Shown: positions 38,165 to 47,742, numbered from the stretch's first letter. The stretch: DNA of 64,000 nucleotides from Phenylobacterium sp. (GCA_018001015.1 JAGNIV010000018.1:1-64000), one strand, 5' to 3'. Numbers and translations are program-made. Notes: generated by a model not told the origin, from the letters alone.

Positions 38165-38722
38165 ATGGACCGTTACAAACCGCTACGCGCCCGCACCATC
38201 ACCCTCGTCGGCCTGATGGGGGTCGGCAAATCCAGCGTAGGCCGTCGCCTGGCCAACGCTCTGGAACTGCCGTTCCGCGACGCCGACACCGAGGTGGAGG
38301 CCGCCGCCGGCCGTTCCATTCCCGATATCTTCGCCGATCTGGGGGAGCCCGCCTTCCGCGAGGGCGAGCGTCGGGTGATCGCCCGCCTGCTCGACGAACC
38401 GCCCCACGTGCTGGCCACCGGCGGCGGGGCCTTCATGAACGACGAGACTCGCGCCCTGATCAAGGCGCGCTCGATCTCGGTGTGGCTGAAGGCCGACCTT
38501 GAGGTCCTGGCCCGGCGGGTGTCGCGCAAGGACAACCGCCCCCTGATCGCCGGCCGCGACCCGATGAGCGTGCTGCAGGAACAGGCCGCCCTGCGCTATC
38601 CGATCTACGAACTGGCCGATGTGATGGTGGAGACCGGCGACGCCGCCCACCACGTCACCGTCGATCAGGTGATCCAGGCCCTGTTGGCCCACGTTTCCAA
38701 GACCGAGGAACCTCCCCAGTGA
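38165..38722 (+). CDS. aroK: Shikimate kinase
   Basis: The protein has 185 residues. The P-loop [11 protein letters not shown] is at residues 16-26, followed by the shikimate-binding FRDADTEVE, the [13 protein letters not shown] segment, ATGGGAF and the lid R-K-D-N-R-P-L. It phosphorylates shikimate with ATP in aromatic amino-acid synthesis. The start is ATG 38165. The stop overlaps the aroB start (GTGA), giving an aroK-aroB pair as in many proteobacteria, here continued by a CorC-like gene. Confidence 0.96.
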   Translation: MDRYKPLRARTITLVGLMGVGKSSVGRRLANALELPFRDADTEVEAAAGRSIPDIFADLGEPAFREGERRVIARLLDEPPHVLATGGGAFMNDETRALIKARSISVWLKADLEVLARRVSRKDNRPLIAGRDPMSVLQEQAALRYPIYELADVMVETGDAAHHVTVDQVIQALLAHVSKTEEPPQ

Positions 38723-39834
38723 ACCCGCGCATCGTCCCCGTTGGCCTGGGCGACCGTTCCTACGAGGTGGTGATCGGGCGGGGTCTGCTGGACGAGGCGG
38801 GAACCAGGATCGCGCCGTTCCTGAAGAACAGGCGCGTCGCCATCGTCAGCGACGAGACCGTCTGGGCCCTGCATGGCGCCCGGCTGACGGCGTCGCTTGA
38901 GGGCGCCGGCATCACCTGCCCGGCCATTGTCGTGCCTCCGGGCGAGCAGACCAAGAGCTTTGAGGGGCTGGCGGACCTGTCGGACCGCCTGCTGGCCCTG
39001 GAGCTGGATCGCGGCGACCTGATCGTGGCGTTCGGCGGCGGGGTCGTGGGCGACCTCGCGGGGTTCGCGGCCGCCATCTACAAGCGCGGCATCGATTTCG
39101 TGCAGATTCCCACCACCCTGCTGGCCCAGGTGGACTCCTCGGTGGGCGGCAAGACCGCCATCGACACGCCGCGCGGCAAGAACCTGGTGGGCGCCTTCCA
39201 CCAGCCGCGCCTGGTGCTGGCCGACCTCGACGTGCTCGGCACCCTGACCGACCGCGACATGCGGGCCGGCTATGCCGAGGTGATCAAGTACGGCCTGCTG
39301 GGCGACTTCACCTTCTTTGAGTGGCTGGAGGCCAACGCCGCGGCCGTCCTGGCGCGCGAACCCGAGGCGCTGTCCCACGCCGTCGCGCGTTCGGTGGAGA
39401 TGAAGGCGGAAATCGTCATCGAGGACGAGAAGGAGGCGGGCCGCCGCGCCCTGCTCAATCTCGGCCACACCTTCGGCCACGCCCTGGAGGCCGAGACCGG
39501 CTACGGCGAGGCCCTGCTGCACGGTGAGGCCGTGGCCGCCGGATCGGCCATCGCCTTCCGGTTCTCCGCGTCACAGGGGTTGTGCTCGACCCAGGACGCG
39601 GTGCGCGCCGAGGCCGCCATCGCCGCCGCCGGACTGCCCACCCGCATGGACGCCGTGGCGTCGACCCCCTTCGCCGCCCAGGCGCTGGTCCGCCACATGG
39701 GCCAGGACAAGAAGGCGCAGGGCGGCAAGCTGACCTTTATCCTGGCCCGCGCCCTGGGCGACGCCTTCGTCGCCAAGGACGTGAGCGCCCAGGCGGTGCG
39801 CGATTTCCTTATCTCCGAAGGAGCCCAGCCGTGA
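38719..39834 (+). CDS. aroB: 3-dehydroquinate synthase
   Basis: The protein has 371 residues with a GTG start. NAD and metal sites typical of AroB are visible: [68 protein letters not shown], and the zinc-ligand helices [11 protein letters not shown] and [12 protein letters not shown]. It converts DAHP to 3-dehydroquinate, step two of the shikimate pathway. Its last codons overlap the next gene's GTG. Confidence 0.97.
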   Translation: MNPRIVPVGLGDRSYEVVIGRGLLDEAGTRIAPFLKNRRVAIVSDETVWALHGARLTASLEGAGITCPAIVVPPGEQTKSFEGLADLSDRLLALELDRGDLIVAFGGGVVGDLAGFAAAIYKRGIDFVQIPTTLLAQVDSSVGGKTAIDTPRGKNLVGAFHQPRLVLADLDVLGTLTDRDMRAGYAEVIKYGLLGDFTFFEWLEANAAAVLAREPEALSHAVARSVEMKAEIVIEDEKEAGRRALLNLGHTFGHALEAETGYGEALLHGEAVAAGSAIAFRFSASQGLCSTQDAVRAEAAIAAAGLPTRMDAVASTPFAAQALVRHMGQDKKAQGGKLTFILARALGDAFVAKDVSAQAVRDFLISEGAQP

Positions 39835-41132
39835 GCGTCATCGCGATCCTCGCGGGTCTCGCCCCCATCCTGATCGCGCTCTTGAGCCTTTCGGGCCTGA
39901 TCTCGGCGGCCGAGACCTCGATGACGGCGGCCAGCCGCGGCCGGATGCACCAGCTGGAGCGTGAAGGCGACCGCGCGGCCCGGCGCATCAACATCATGAT
40001 GGGCGATCAGGAGAAGATGATCGGGGCCATCCTGCTCTCCAACAACGTCATCAATATCGGCGCCTCGGCGCTCACGACCCTGGCCCTCTCGGCGGCGTTC
40101 CCAGGCCCCCTTGGAGCGCTGATCGCCACCGCGATCATGACGGTCCTGATCGTCATCTTCAGCGAGATCCTGCCCAAGTCCCTGGCCATCGCCCACGCCG
40201 ATGACGTGGCGCGGTCGCTGTCGATCCCGACCTACTGGGTGGTGCGCATCTTCGGCCCCCTGGCCAACGGCGCCCAGTGGGTGGTGCGTCAGACCCTGCG
40301 GCCCTTCGGCGTCAACCTCTCCATGGAGACCGACGTCCTGGCCGCCCACGAAGAGATTCGCGGCGCCGTGGAGTACCACCACTCCGAAGGCCTGGTGGAG
40401 GAGCGCGACCGCCGCATGCTCGGCGGGGTCCTGGACCTGTCCGACATGGATGTCAGCGAGGTGATGGTCCACCGGATGTCGATCTCGATGATCGACGCCG
40501 ACCTGGCGCCGGCCGAGGTGGTGACCGCCATGCTGGCCAGCGCCCACACCCGCGTGCCCCTCTACCGTGGCGACGCGGAGAACATTGTCGGCGTGCTGCA
40601 CGCCAAGGACCTGCTGCAGGCCATCGCCGACTCCGGCGGCAAGATGGACAAGCTGAACATCGCCGAAATCCTGCGCGAGCCCTGGTTCATCCCCGACACC
40701 ACCAATCTGAAGGACCAGCTCAACGCCTTCCTGAAGCGCCAGAGCCACTTCGCCCTGGTGGTGGACGAGTACGGCGCCCTGCAGGGCCTAGTGACCCTGG
40801 AGGACATCCTGGAGGAGATCGTCGGCGAGATCGACGACGAGCATGACAGCGCCATCCAGGGGGTGCGCCGCCAGCCCGACGGCTCGGTCGTGGTGGACGG
40901 CTCGGTGACCATCCGCGACCTGAACCGCGCCATGGACTGGGACCTGCCCGACGACGACGCCGTCACCGTGGCCGGCCTGGTGATCCACGAGGCCCAGACC
41001 ATCCCCAAGATCGGCCAGACCTTCATCTTCCACCGCCACCGGTTCCAGGTGGTGAAGCGAGTCCGCAACCAGATCACCACCCTGCGCGTCTCCGCCCCGC
41101 TGGACGCCAACGCGCACGCGCTCGAGTCGTAA
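39831..41132 (+). CDS. CNNM/HlyC/CorC-family membrane protein (possible Mg2+/Co2+ transport)
   Basis: The protein has 433 residues. GTG 39831 overlaps the aroB stop (GTGA) and has GAAGGAG upstream (about 39817-39823). A CNNM transmembrane domain (about 1-190; [51 protein letters not shown]) is followed by two CBS domains ([14 protein letters not shown] ... [30 protein letters not shown]). The C-terminal CorC/HlyC domain ([15 protein letters not shown]) completes it. Family members act in Mg2+/Co2+ efflux or ion homeostasis, with CBS domains sensing Mg-ATP. It shares the aroK-aroB transcript. Confidence 0.93.
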   Translation: MSVIAILAGLAPILIALLSLSGLISAAETSMTAASRGRMHQLEREGDRAARRINIMMGDQEKMIGAILLSNNVINIGASALTTLALSAAFPGPLGALIATAIMTVLIVIFSEILPKSLAIAHADDVARSLSIPTYWVVRIFGPLANGAQWVVRQTLRPFGVNLSMETDVLAAHEEIRGAVEYHHSEGLVEERDRRMLGGVLDLSDMDVSEVMVHRMSISMIDADLAPAEVVTAMLASAHTRVPLYRGDAENIVGVLHAKDLLQAIADSGGKMDKLNIAEILREPWFIPDTTNLKDQLNAFLKRQSHFALVVDEYGALQGLVTLEDILEEIVGEIDDEHDSAIQGVRRQPDGSVVVDGSVTIRDLNRAMDWDLPDDDAVTVAGLVIHEAQTIPKIGQTFIFHRHRFQVVKRVRNQITTLRVSAPLDANAHALES

Positions 41133-41302
41133 ATCCGACATTGGAACCACCTGCCCGTTCAGGGGTTCTAGGGAATCGCGGATGCGAGGGGTGGGCGGCG
41201 TATGATCGGCATGGACGCGGTGGCTTGCAGGCGACTTGGCTATGGTCAGCCGAGTCCGGGGCGCCCTATGGGTAGGGCCATGAACCTGCTGGAGCCTTGG
41301 CG

Positions 41303-41677
41303 ATGAGCGCCCCCGATCTCACTGGCCTGCGCGTCCTGGTCGTCGAGGACGAGATGATGGTCTCGATGCTGATCGAGGACATGCTCACCGACCTCGGCTG
41401 CATCGTCGTTGGGCCCGCGGCCCGGCTGGACGAGGCGGTCGCCCTGACTGAAAGCGAACAGATCGACTGCGCGGTGCTCGATGTGAACCTGGGCGGGCAG
41501 CCCATCTTTCCCCTGGCCGATATCCTGCGGGCCAAGGGCGCGCCCTTCGCCTTCGCCACCGGCTATGGCGATGCGGGGCTCCGCGCCATCGACAAGGGAT
41601 CGCCGGTCCTGCAGAAGCCGTTCCGCGAAGCCGACCTCGCCCGCATCCTGGGCGAATTGCGCGCCAAGGTCGGTTAG
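41303..41677 (+). CDS. Single-domain response regulator
   Basis: The protein has 124 residues, a receiver domain only. Acidic Glu15/Asp16, phospho-acceptor Asp60 (CAVLDVNLGG), the Thr-containing FAFATGYGD and Lys105 (LQKPF) are all present. ATG 41303 has GGAG 9-12 bases upstream. Such stand-alone receivers often act as phosphate sinks or as partners of hybrid kinases of the HWE/HisKA2 type in alphaproteobacteria. No kinase gene is near. It is followed after 6 bases by a small membrane-protein gene, probably on the same transcript. Confidence 0.92.
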   Translation: MSAPDLTGLRVLVVEDEMMVSMLIEDMLTDLGCIVVGPAARLDEAVALTESEQIDCAVLDVNLGGQPIFPLADILRAKGAPFAFATGYGDAGLRAIDKGSPVLQKPFREADLARILGELRAKVG

Positions 41678-41683
41678 ACCGCC

Positions 41684-41833
41684 ATGGCGAAATGGGCGGG
41701 CATCTTCCTCGCGGTCATGGTGGCCGCGGCGATCGCGGGCTTCCTGATCGACGCCATCCGGGTCATCGCGGGCATCCTGTTCCTGGGCTGCGCGGCGGCC
41801 CTGGCGGTCACCTATCTCAAGCGAAACAAGTAG
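41684..41833 (+). CDS. Small membrane protein, 49 residues
   Basis: The frame runs from ATG 41684 to TAG 41831-41833. It has two hydrophobic helices (IFLAVMVAAAIAGFLI and AGILFLGCAAALAVTYL) joined by D-A-I-R-V-I, with a basic end KRNK. This helical hairpin looks like a real small membrane protein and the codon use matches the neighbours. It starts 6 bases after the response-regulator stop. The function is unknown. Confidence 0.65.
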   Translation: MAKWAGIFLAVMVAAAIAGFLIDAIRVIAGILFLGCAAALAVTYLKRNK

Positions 41834-41876
41834 TTTCGCCCACCCCTCTCCCCCTTGAGGGGTCGATAACCCAACA

Positions 41877-41972
41877 CGTCATCCCGGCCGCAGCGAAGCG
41901 GAGAGCCGGGACCCAGGGGCGGAGCGCTCGGCCCCTGGGTCCCGGATCGGCCTGCCGGCCGTCCGGGATGAC
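41877..41972. repeat. Palindromic intergenic repeat, copy C
   Basis: About 96 bases run from CGTCATCCCGGCCGCAGCGA to GGCCGTCCGGGATGAC, with inner arms GGGACCCAGGGGC and GCCCCTGGGTCCC. It is nearly the same as copy A. It lies between the small membrane protein and the molybdenum-subunit stop codon. Confidence 0.9.
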
Positions 41973-41991
41973 CTGAGTTATTGTCCTTAGC

Positions 41992-44256
41992 CTACAGCCC
42001 CTTGGCCATCAGGCCTTCCAGCACCTTGTCCGGGGTCATCGGGAAGTCGCGCAGGCGAACGCCGCAGGCGTTGTAGATGGCGTTGGCCACCGCCGCGCCC
42101 GCCCCGCAGATGCCCAACTCGCCGACGCCCTTGATCCCCATCGGGTTGGCCTTGTCGTCGGCCTCGTCCAGGAAGATCGCGTCCAGATCGACGATGTCGG
42201 CATGGGTGGGCACCAGATAGCCGGACATGTCCTGGTTGATGAAGGAGCCGTAGCGGTTGTCGACCACATTGGCCTCGGTCAGAGCCGTGCCGACGCCCCA
42301 GATCATCCCGCCGGTCACCTGGCTCTTGGCGGTCTTGGCGTTGAGGATGCGGCCGGCGGCGAACACCCCGAACATCCTGCGCATCCGCACCTCGCCGGTG
42401 ACCGTGTCCACCCCCACCTCGGCGAAGTGGCCGCCATAGGTGTGCTGGGAATAGTCGCGGGCGTCGGCGGCCGGGCTGATGGCGCCCTCCACATAGACCC
42501 CCTCCGGCGCGGCGCGGCTGACCAGGGTCGCCAGGCTCTCAGAGCGGTTCTCAATGGCGATATTGCCGTTGCCGAAGGTGACATAGGTCGGATCCCCGCC
42601 ATAGAGCGGCGAGTTGGGATCGCCGATGGCCAGCTCGGCCAGCGCCCTGCGCAGGTTCATATTGGCCTCGAAGGCCGCCGAACCGGCGGTGGCCGCCCCG
42701 AACTGGCCGCCGGAGCCGGGCGCCGGCGGGAACTCTGAATCCCCCAGCTCGATCTTCACCTGGTCCATGGTCACGCCCATGGTCTCGGCGGTGATCTGGG
42801 CCAGGATCGTATAGGTGCCGGTGCCGATGTCGGTCATGCCCTGGCGCAGGGTGATGATCCCGGTTCCGTCGATCCGCACGCCCGCCTTGGCCGGCAGCAG
42901 GAAGTTGCCGCGGATGGCGGCAGCCATGCCCATGCCCACCAGCCAACGGCCGTCGCGGACCTGGCCCGGCTTGGGATTGCGACGGTTCCAGCCGAAGCGC
43001 TGGGCGCCGGTGTTCAGGCATTCGGTGAGCTGGCGGATGGAGAAGGGCTTGCCGGTCTCGGGATCGACGTCCGGCTCGTTGCGCAGGCGCAGCTCGATGG
43101 GGTCGATCCCCAGCTTCTCGGCCAGCTCGTCCATGGCGCATTCCAGACTGAGCATGCCCGGGGCCTCGCCCGGGGCCCGCATGGCGCCGGCGTGGGGAAT
43201 GTCCATCTTCACCAGCCGGTGGCCGGTGAGCCGGTTCGGCGCGGCGTAGAGGTTCCGCGAGAAGTTGGCCGCGTGCTCCACGAAGGGGGCGCTTCGCGCG
43301 CAGTGGGTGACAGCCTCCACGGCGAAGGCGTTCAGGCGTCCATCGGGCTCCGCCCCCAGCCGCACGCGCATGCTGACGGCGGGCCGGTGGATGGTGGCCT
43401 GGAACATCTGCTGGCGGGTGTAGGCGAGCTTCACCGGCTGCCCCAGCGCCTGGGCGCCCAGGGCGGCCAGCACCAGGTCGTCATAGGCCTGGCCCTTGCC
43501 GCCGAACCCGCCGCCGATATAGCGGGTCAGCAGGTGGACCTTCTCCGACGGGATGGCCAGGGTCTCGGCCAGGGAATGCTGGCCACCCTTCACCATCTGG
43601 ATCGAGGTGTGGACCGTGACCTTGTCGCCCTCCCACCAGGCGGTGGTGGCGCAGGGCTCCATCTGCACGTGGTTCTGCAGCGGGCTGAAATAGGTCTCGT
43701 CGATCTGCGCGGGGGCCTTGGCGTAGGCGCCCTCGAAATCGCCGATCAGGACATCCTCCTCGCCGTGCGGCATCTCGGCCAGCTCCAGGCTGGCGCGGAA
43801 GTCGAGGACGGCGGGCTCGGCCGCATAGCTCACCTGGATGAGGTTTGCGGCGGCGCGCGCGTTCTCCCAGGTGTCGGCGGCGACGAAAGCCACCGGCTGG
43901 CCGAAGAACTCGATGCGATCGCCGGCCAGGGCCGGGTTGGAGGGGCGCTGGCTGCGGGGATTGATCCGTTCGCCCCGCCGCGCCTGCTTGGGCACGTTGA
44001 GGTGCGTCCAGACCAGTTTCACGCCGGGGGACGCCTCGGCCGCGGCGGTGTCGATGGCGGTGATGCGGCCCTTGGCGATGGTGGCGGCCAGCAGATAGCC
44101 ATAGGCTGGCGGCGACGGGGGCTCGACTTCATAGGCGTAGGCCGCCGTGCCGGTGACCTTGAGCTTGCCTTCGTAGCGGTCGACGCCCTTGCCGATGATT
44201 CCGCCGCGGTTCTCCGTGACGGGGTTCGGGGCGGCCCAATCCTTGACCGAGCTCAT
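41992..44256 (-). CDS. Molybdenum-cofactor subunit of an aldehyde-oxidoreductase/xanthine-dehydrogenase-family enzyme
   Basis: The protein has 754 residues. Cofactor-binding motifs GGGFGGKGQAYDDL and MRAPGEAPGMLSLECAMDELA, and the catalytic Glu in IKGVGELGICGAGAAVANAI near the C-terminus, mark the large subunit of the XDH family. The split three-subunit layout, with a cluster-bearing FAD subunit, is that of PaoABC/YagTSR aldehyde oxidoreductase. It would oxidise aldehydes or N-heterocycles with water as oxygen donor. Its start overlaps the FAD-subunit stop (ATGA). No PaoD/XdhC chaperone gene is seen next to it. Confidence 0.92.
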   Translation of the reverse strand: MSSVKDWAAPNPVTENRGGIIGKGVDRYEGKLKVTGTAAYAYEVEPPSPPAYGYLLAATIAKGRITAIDTAAAEASPGVKLVWTHLNVPKQARRGERINPRSQRPSNPALAGDRIEFFGQPVAFVAADTWENARAAANLIQVSYAAEPAVLDFRASLELAEMPHGEEDVLIGDFEGAYAKAPAQIDETYFSPLQNHVQMEPCATTAWWEGDKVTVHTSIQMVKGGQHSLAETLAIPSEKVHLLTRYIGGGFGGKGQAYDDLVLAALGAQALGQPVKLAYTRQQMFQATIHRPAVSMRVRLGAEPDGRLNAFAVEAVTHCARSAPFVEHAANFSRNLYAAPNRLTGHRLVKMDIPHAGAMRAPGEAPGMLSLECAMDELAEKLGIDPIELRLRNEPDVDPETGKPFSIRQLTECLNTGAQRFGWNRRNPKPGQVRDGRWLVGMGMAAAIRGNFLLPAKAGVRIDGTGIITLRQGMTDIGTGTYTILAQITAETMGVTMDQVKIELGDSEFPPAPGSGGQFGAATAGSAAFEANMNLRRALAELAIGDPNSPLYGGDPTYVTFGNGNIAIENRSESLATLVSRAAPEGVYVEGAISPAADARDYSQHTYGGHFAEVGVDTVTGEVRMRRMFGVFAAGRILNAKTAKSQVTGGMIWGVGTALTEANVVDNRYGSFINQDMSGYLVPTHADIVDLDAIFLDEADDKANPMGIKGVGELGICGAGAAVANAIYNACGVRLRDFPMTPDKVLEGLMAKGL

Positions 44257-45206
44257 GCGCCTCTCCCTTGGCTGGCCTGCTCCAGGGCGTCCGCGGTCAT
44301 GCGGGCCACCAGGGCGATCTTGAAGCCGTTCTTGCCGTTGTCGTGCGCGCCCGCCAGTTCGGCATGGGCGGCCTCGAGGGCGCTCGCACCGGCGGCGAGC
44401 GCGGCCTCGGTCTTCTCCGCGCGCCAGGGCTTGTGGGCCACGGCGCCGAAGGCGACCTGGTGTCCCACCACCGCGACGCTGGCCAGTCCGCCGGCGTAGG
44501 ACGCCCGGTCGCGGGCCTTGCGATAGATCTGTCCGCCGGGCGGCGCCGGGGGAAGGATGACGGCGGTGATCAGGTCGCCGGCCGCCAGGTTGGTCTCAAG
44601 GTGCGGGGTGTCGCCCGGCAGTCGATGCAGGTCCGCCACCGCCAGGGTGCGGGTCGCCCCGTCGGCCGTCACGGCCTCAAGGCTCGCGCCCAGGGCCGTC
44701 AGGGCCACGGCCATGTCCGAGGGATTGGTGGCGATGCAGGCGTCGCTGGCGCCGAGGATGGCGCTGTTGCGGTTCAGGCCTTCCATCGCGCTGCAGCCCG
44801 AGCCTGGCTGGCGCTTGTTGCAGGGCTTGGAGGGGTCATAGAAATAGGCGCAGCGGGTCCGCTGCAGCAGATTTCCGCCGGTCGTGGCCTTGTTGCGCAG
44901 CTGGCCCGAGCCGCCGGACACGATGGCCTGGGTGAGGACGGCGTAGCGGCTGCGCACGCGAGCGTCGGCCGCCAGGTGGCTGTTGCTGACCATCGACCCG
45001 ATCCGCAGGCCGCCCTGGGGCGTATCCTCGATCCCCGACAGCGGCAGGCGGTTGACGTCCACCAGGTGGGTCGGCTGCTCGATGTCGAGCTTCATCAGGT
45101 CCAGCAGGTTGGTGCCGCCGGCCAGGAATTTCGCGCCCGGCGTGGCGGCCACCGCCCTCACCGCCGCGGCGACGTCGGTGGGACGTTCGTAGGTGAACGG
45201 CCTCAT
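44253..45206 (-). CDS. FAD-binding subunit with probable [4Fe-4S] cluster (PaoB-like)
   Basis: The protein has 317 residues and starts at MRPFTYERPT (ATG 45206), overlapping the iron-sulfur subunit stop. FAD motifs are AGGTNLLDLMK and GGSGQLRNKATTGGNLLQ. The insert R-T-R-C-A-Y-F-Y ... PCNKRQPGSGC together with ASDACIATNP supplies four cysteines in the pattern of the [4Fe-4S] cluster of PaoB-type subunits, absent from ordinary xanthine dehydrogenases. It passes electrons from the Mo site via the FeS centres to FAD. Confidence 0.9.
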   Translation of the reverse strand: MRPFTYERPTDVAAAVRAVAATPGAKFLAGGTNLLDLMKLDIEQPTHLVDVNRLPLSGIEDTPQGGLRIGSMVSNSHLAADARVRSRYAVLTQAIVSGGSGQLRNKATTGGNLLQRTRCAYFYDPSKPCNKRQPGSGCSAMEGLNRNSAILGASDACIATNPSDMAVALTALGASLEAVTADGATRTLAVADLHRLPGDTPHLETNLAAGDLITAVILPPAPPGGQIYRKARDRASYAGGLASVAVVGHQVAFGAVAHKPWRAEKTEAALAAGASALEAAHAELAGAHDNGKNGFKIALVARMTADALEQASQGRGA

Positions 45207-45709
45207 GCGACGTCTCCGACCACGTCGCGGATCGCCGCGATGATCTGCGGATAGGCCGAGCAGCGGCAGATGTTCCCGCTCATCCGCTCGCGGATCTCGG
45301 CGTCTGAGAGCGCCACGGCGCTGTCCAGGTCGTCGGTGACCCAGCTGGGCCAGTTCTCGGCGGCCTCCTTCAGCATGCCGACGGCCGAGCAGATCTGACC
45401 CGGCGTGCAGTAGCCGCACTGGAAGGCGTCCTGCGTCAGGAAGGCCTGCTGCATCGGATGCAGGCTCTCCTCGCCGCCGATCCCCTCGATGGTGGTGACC
45501 TCGTGGCCGTCGTGCATGACCGCCAGGCTGAGGCAGGCGTTGATCCGCTCCCCATTCACCAGGACGGTGCAGGCGCCGCACTGCCCATGGTCGCAGCCCT
45601 TCTTGGAGCCCTTGAGGTTCAGATGCTCACGCAGGGCGTCGAGCAGGCTGGTGCGGGTGTCGAGGTCAAGCGACCTCGCTTGCCCATTTACGGTGATGGT
45701 CGTCTTCAA
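45203..45709 (-). CDS. [2Fe-2S] subunit of the molybdenum oxidoreductase
   Basis: The protein has 168 residues. The plant-ferredoxin-type cluster motif is C-D-H-G-Q-C-G-A-C-T-V-L, and the second cluster uses CGYCTPGQ and CRCSAYPQ. The start is TTG 45709 (MKTTITVNGQARSLDLD), supported by a strong GGGGAGG ending 5 bases upstream. No twin-arginine signal is present, so unlike E. coli PaoA the complex would be cytoplasmic. It is the first gene of the three-gene overlapping operon. Confidence 0.92.
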   Translation of the reverse strand: MKTTITVNGQARSLDLDTRTSLLDALREHLNLKGSKKGCDHGQCGACTVLVNGERINACLSLAVMHDGHEVTTIEGIGGEESLHPMQQAFLTQDAFQCGYCTPGQICSAVGMLKEAAENWPSWVTDDLDSAVALSDAEIRERMSGNICRCSAYPQIIAAIRDVVGDVA

Positions 45710-45765
45710 GCACGCCTCCCCAGCGCGGGGCCGCCTTGGTCAGCGGCGCCTATTCGAAAGTTAGA

Positions 45766-46038
45766 TTAGTCCTCGCCGGGGGCGAGGGCTTTCACCGAAA
45801 GCGCATGCAGGGGACCTGCCAGCTCCTCGGCCAATGTCCGGTAGACCATTCGCTGCCGCGCCACCTTTGGGGCGCCCTCGAAGGCCTGGGCTTGAATGAC
45901 GACGTTAAAATGGCTCTCGCCGGAGTCGCCGGCCCCCGCATGTCCCGCGTGGCGATCGGAGTCGTCTACGATTTCCAGACGGGTCGGCGAGAACGCTTCG
46001 GTGAGCTTATGTTGGATGGCCTCAAATATGGCGCCCAT
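45766..46038 (-). CDS. bolA: BolA family protein
   Basis: The protein has 90 residues and starts at MGAIFEAIQHKLTEAF (ATG 46038; a TTG at 46053 is less likely). Family features are L-E-I-V-D-D-S-D-R-H-A-G-H, SHFNVVIQAQAFEG, RQRMVYRTLAEEL and HALSVKALAP. BolA proteins pair with monothiol glutaredoxins in iron-sulfur and iron regulation; some bind DNA. It is divergent from the J-domain gene, an arrangement I recall as common in alphaproteobacteria. Confidence 0.9.
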   Translation of the reverse strand: MGAIFEAIQHKLTEAFSPTRLEIVDDSDRHAGHAGAGDSGESHFNVVIQAQAFEGAPKVARQRMVYRTLAEELAGPLHALSVKALAPGED

Positions 46039-46090
46039 TTGGATAATCTTCAATTCTTGAAAGGGTCTCAGACCGCATCATACTTGGGGC

Positions 46091-46747
46091 ATGGCCGGCG
46101 CGTTTCAATACAAGCCTAAGTTCGTCGATATCCGGGTGCGCCCGCCGACCCCCGGGGAGGCGGCGCAGACCGACGACGTCTATGCGCTGAAGCCCGGGGA
46201 ACGGGCTTGCGACCATCCGGGATGCCGGTTGGCCGGTAGCGCGCGCGCGCCGAAATCCCGCGACATGCTCAATGAGCACTACTGGTTCTGTCAGCCGCAC
46301 GCGGCGGAATATAACCGCAACTGGAACTTCTTCGCCGGCATGAGCGAAGGCGAGATCAAGCAGCGTCAGGCCCAGAGCGCCCAGGGCGACCGTCCGACCT
46401 GGGACTTCAAGGCCGGCCGATTTTCGCGCGAAGCCGCGGCGGCGGCTCACGGCTTTGGCCAGGGCAAGGGCTATCGCGATCCGTTCAACCTGTTCGGCAG
46501 CGGCAATGGCGGGGCGGCTCGGCCGGCCAACGCGCCCGACGGCCGCAAGATGGGCAAGCTGGAGCGCAACGCGCTCGCCGACCTCGACCTCGACGAGAAC
46601 GCCGACGGCCCGACCATCCGCGCCCGCTATATCGAGCTGGTGAAGCGCACCCATCCCGACAGCAACGGCGGCGACCGTTCCGCCGAGCACAAGCTGCAGC
46701 GGGTCATCAAGGCCTACCAGCAGCTACGCAAGGCGAAGATGGCCTGA
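46091..46747 (+). CDS. J-domain (DnaJ-like) protein
   Basis: The protein has 218 residues. The J domain is at the C-terminus (about 155-218): Y-I-E-L-V-K-R-T-H-P-D-S-N-G-G-D with the essential HPD, ending KAYQQLRKAKMA. The N-terminal part has CDHPGC and HYWFCQPHAAEYN, a possible Cys/His metal site. It should recruit and stimulate a DnaK-type Hsp70. bolA / J-domain / cobS is a familiar alphaproteobacterial order; here the step to cobS is interrupted by two minus-strand genes. Confidence 0.9.
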   Translation: MAGAFQYKPKFVDIRVRPPTPGEAAQTDDVYALKPGERACDHPGCRLAGSARAPKSRDMLNEHYWFCQPHAAEYNRNWNFFAGMSEGEIKQRQAQSAQGDRPTWDFKAGRFSREAAAAAHGFGQGKGYRDPFNLFGSGNGGAARPANAPDGRKMGKLERNALADLDLDENADGPTIRARYIELVKRTHPDSNGGDRSAEHKLQRVIKAYQQLRKAKMA

Positions 46748-46763
46748 CCGTTCGGGCTCTGGT

Positions 46764-46807
46764 CTAGAGCCCTTTCCGCATTTCACACTTATCGGAAAAT
46801 GCTCTAG
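46764..46807. repeat. Imperfect 15-bp inverted repeat between convergent genes
   Basis: CTAGAGCCCTTTCCG pairs with CGGAAAATGCTCTAG (two mismatches) around a 14-base loop. It lies between the J-domain and sulfotransferase genes and its right end contains the sulfotransferase stop codon. It could be a bidirectional terminator. It belongs to a different type from the other repeats in the window. Confidence 0.6.
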
Positions 46808-47706
46808 GTCCGCGCCCGCAGCGCGGCCTCCAGGGCGGCGTAGTCGGGAAATCCGCCGGCCGGCGCCGTCAACTCGGCCCACTTGGCGTCGATCTCCGCC
46901 ACCAGCTCCGCGCTGAGCTCCTGGCGGCCGGAAGCGCCGCCCTTGCGCACCTTGGCGGAGTCGCCCCCCGGGGGCAGGTTGCATCGAACCTCCGAGGCGC
47001 GGCGCATCATGGCGTCGTCGAAGCGGTCCTTGTGGGCCAGCATGTAGGCGAGGGAGGACCGTTCCAGCGTGAGCGCCAACAAGGCGTCGTCCAGCGGGAT
47101 GCCGCAGAACGCCGCGACCTTGCGGATCGTCCCTTCAGGGTCGGCGGTCATGTGCTCGTAGGACAGGATCAGCACGCGCGGATTGTCCCGCTCAGCCCAC
47201 CAGCTGTTCAGGTGGCGCCAGTAGCCATCCTGGTCGTTGGAGGTCGCCAGCCGCATGCGGACCATCTCCTCCAGGGACACCGCGCCCGGCTCCAGGAACC
47301 ATCCTTCCATGAACCGGTAGAATGAAACCAAGGCGTCGCGCGGATCGCGCAGGGCCACGATGTAGCGCGGCCCCCTTGGAAGGGCCGTGTAGGGCAGATG
47401 ACTCTTGAAGCCACGCGGCTCGGCGCGTTGCGGCGCGTTGAGGTCGACACCCACCGCCATCGCCGTCTCAATCCAGGGCACGACCCGGGAGATATCGTCG
47501 AAATCCATGTCGCCGCGGGTGCGCAGGGTATGGAAAATCTGCTGCAGCCACGTGGTGCCGCACTTGGCGAAGGGCGTGATGACCACATCCGTGTCCCGCG
47601 GGCGGTAGGAAGCGATTGAAGCCCCGATCTCCGCGCCGACGAACATCTTGCCGCCGAGCTCGCCGAATTCAGCCAGGCTGCGCGCCCGGCGTGGTGTGAC
47701 GTCCAT
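46804..47706 (-). CDS. PAPS-dependent sulfotransferase
   Basis: The protein has 300 residues. The 5'-phosphosulfate loop is T-P-F-A-K-C-G-T-T-W (family T-Y-P-K-S-G-T-T-W) and the 3'-phosphate motif is YIVALRDPRDALVSFYRF. The C-terminal RKGGASGR corresponds to the family's R-K-G-x-x-G. It transfers sulfate from PAPS to an alcohol, phenol or amine; the acceptor is unknown. ATG 47706 is preceded by a G-rich stretch and preferred over an ATG six codons earlier (47724). It sits 36 bases downstream of the TauD-type gene on the same strand, and both look inserted between the J-domain gene and cobS. Confidence 0.9.
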   Translation of the reverse strand: MDVTPRRARSLAEFGELGGKMFVGAEIGASIASYRPRDTDVVITPFAKCGTTWLQQIFHTLRTRGDMDFDDISRVVPWIETAMAVGVDLNAPQRAEPRGFKSHLPYTALPRGPRYIVALRDPRDALVSFYRFMEGWFLEPGAVSLEEMVRMRLATSNDQDGYWRHLNSWWAERDNPRVLILSYEHMTADPEGTIRKVAAFCGIPLDDALLALTLERSSLAYMLAHKDRFDDAMMRRASEVRCNLPPGGDSAKVRKGGASGRQELSAELVAEIDAKWAELTAPAGGFPDYAALEAALRART

Positions 47707-47742
47707 AGGGTCCCCCCGAACCATGTTCTTCGAGAGAGACTG

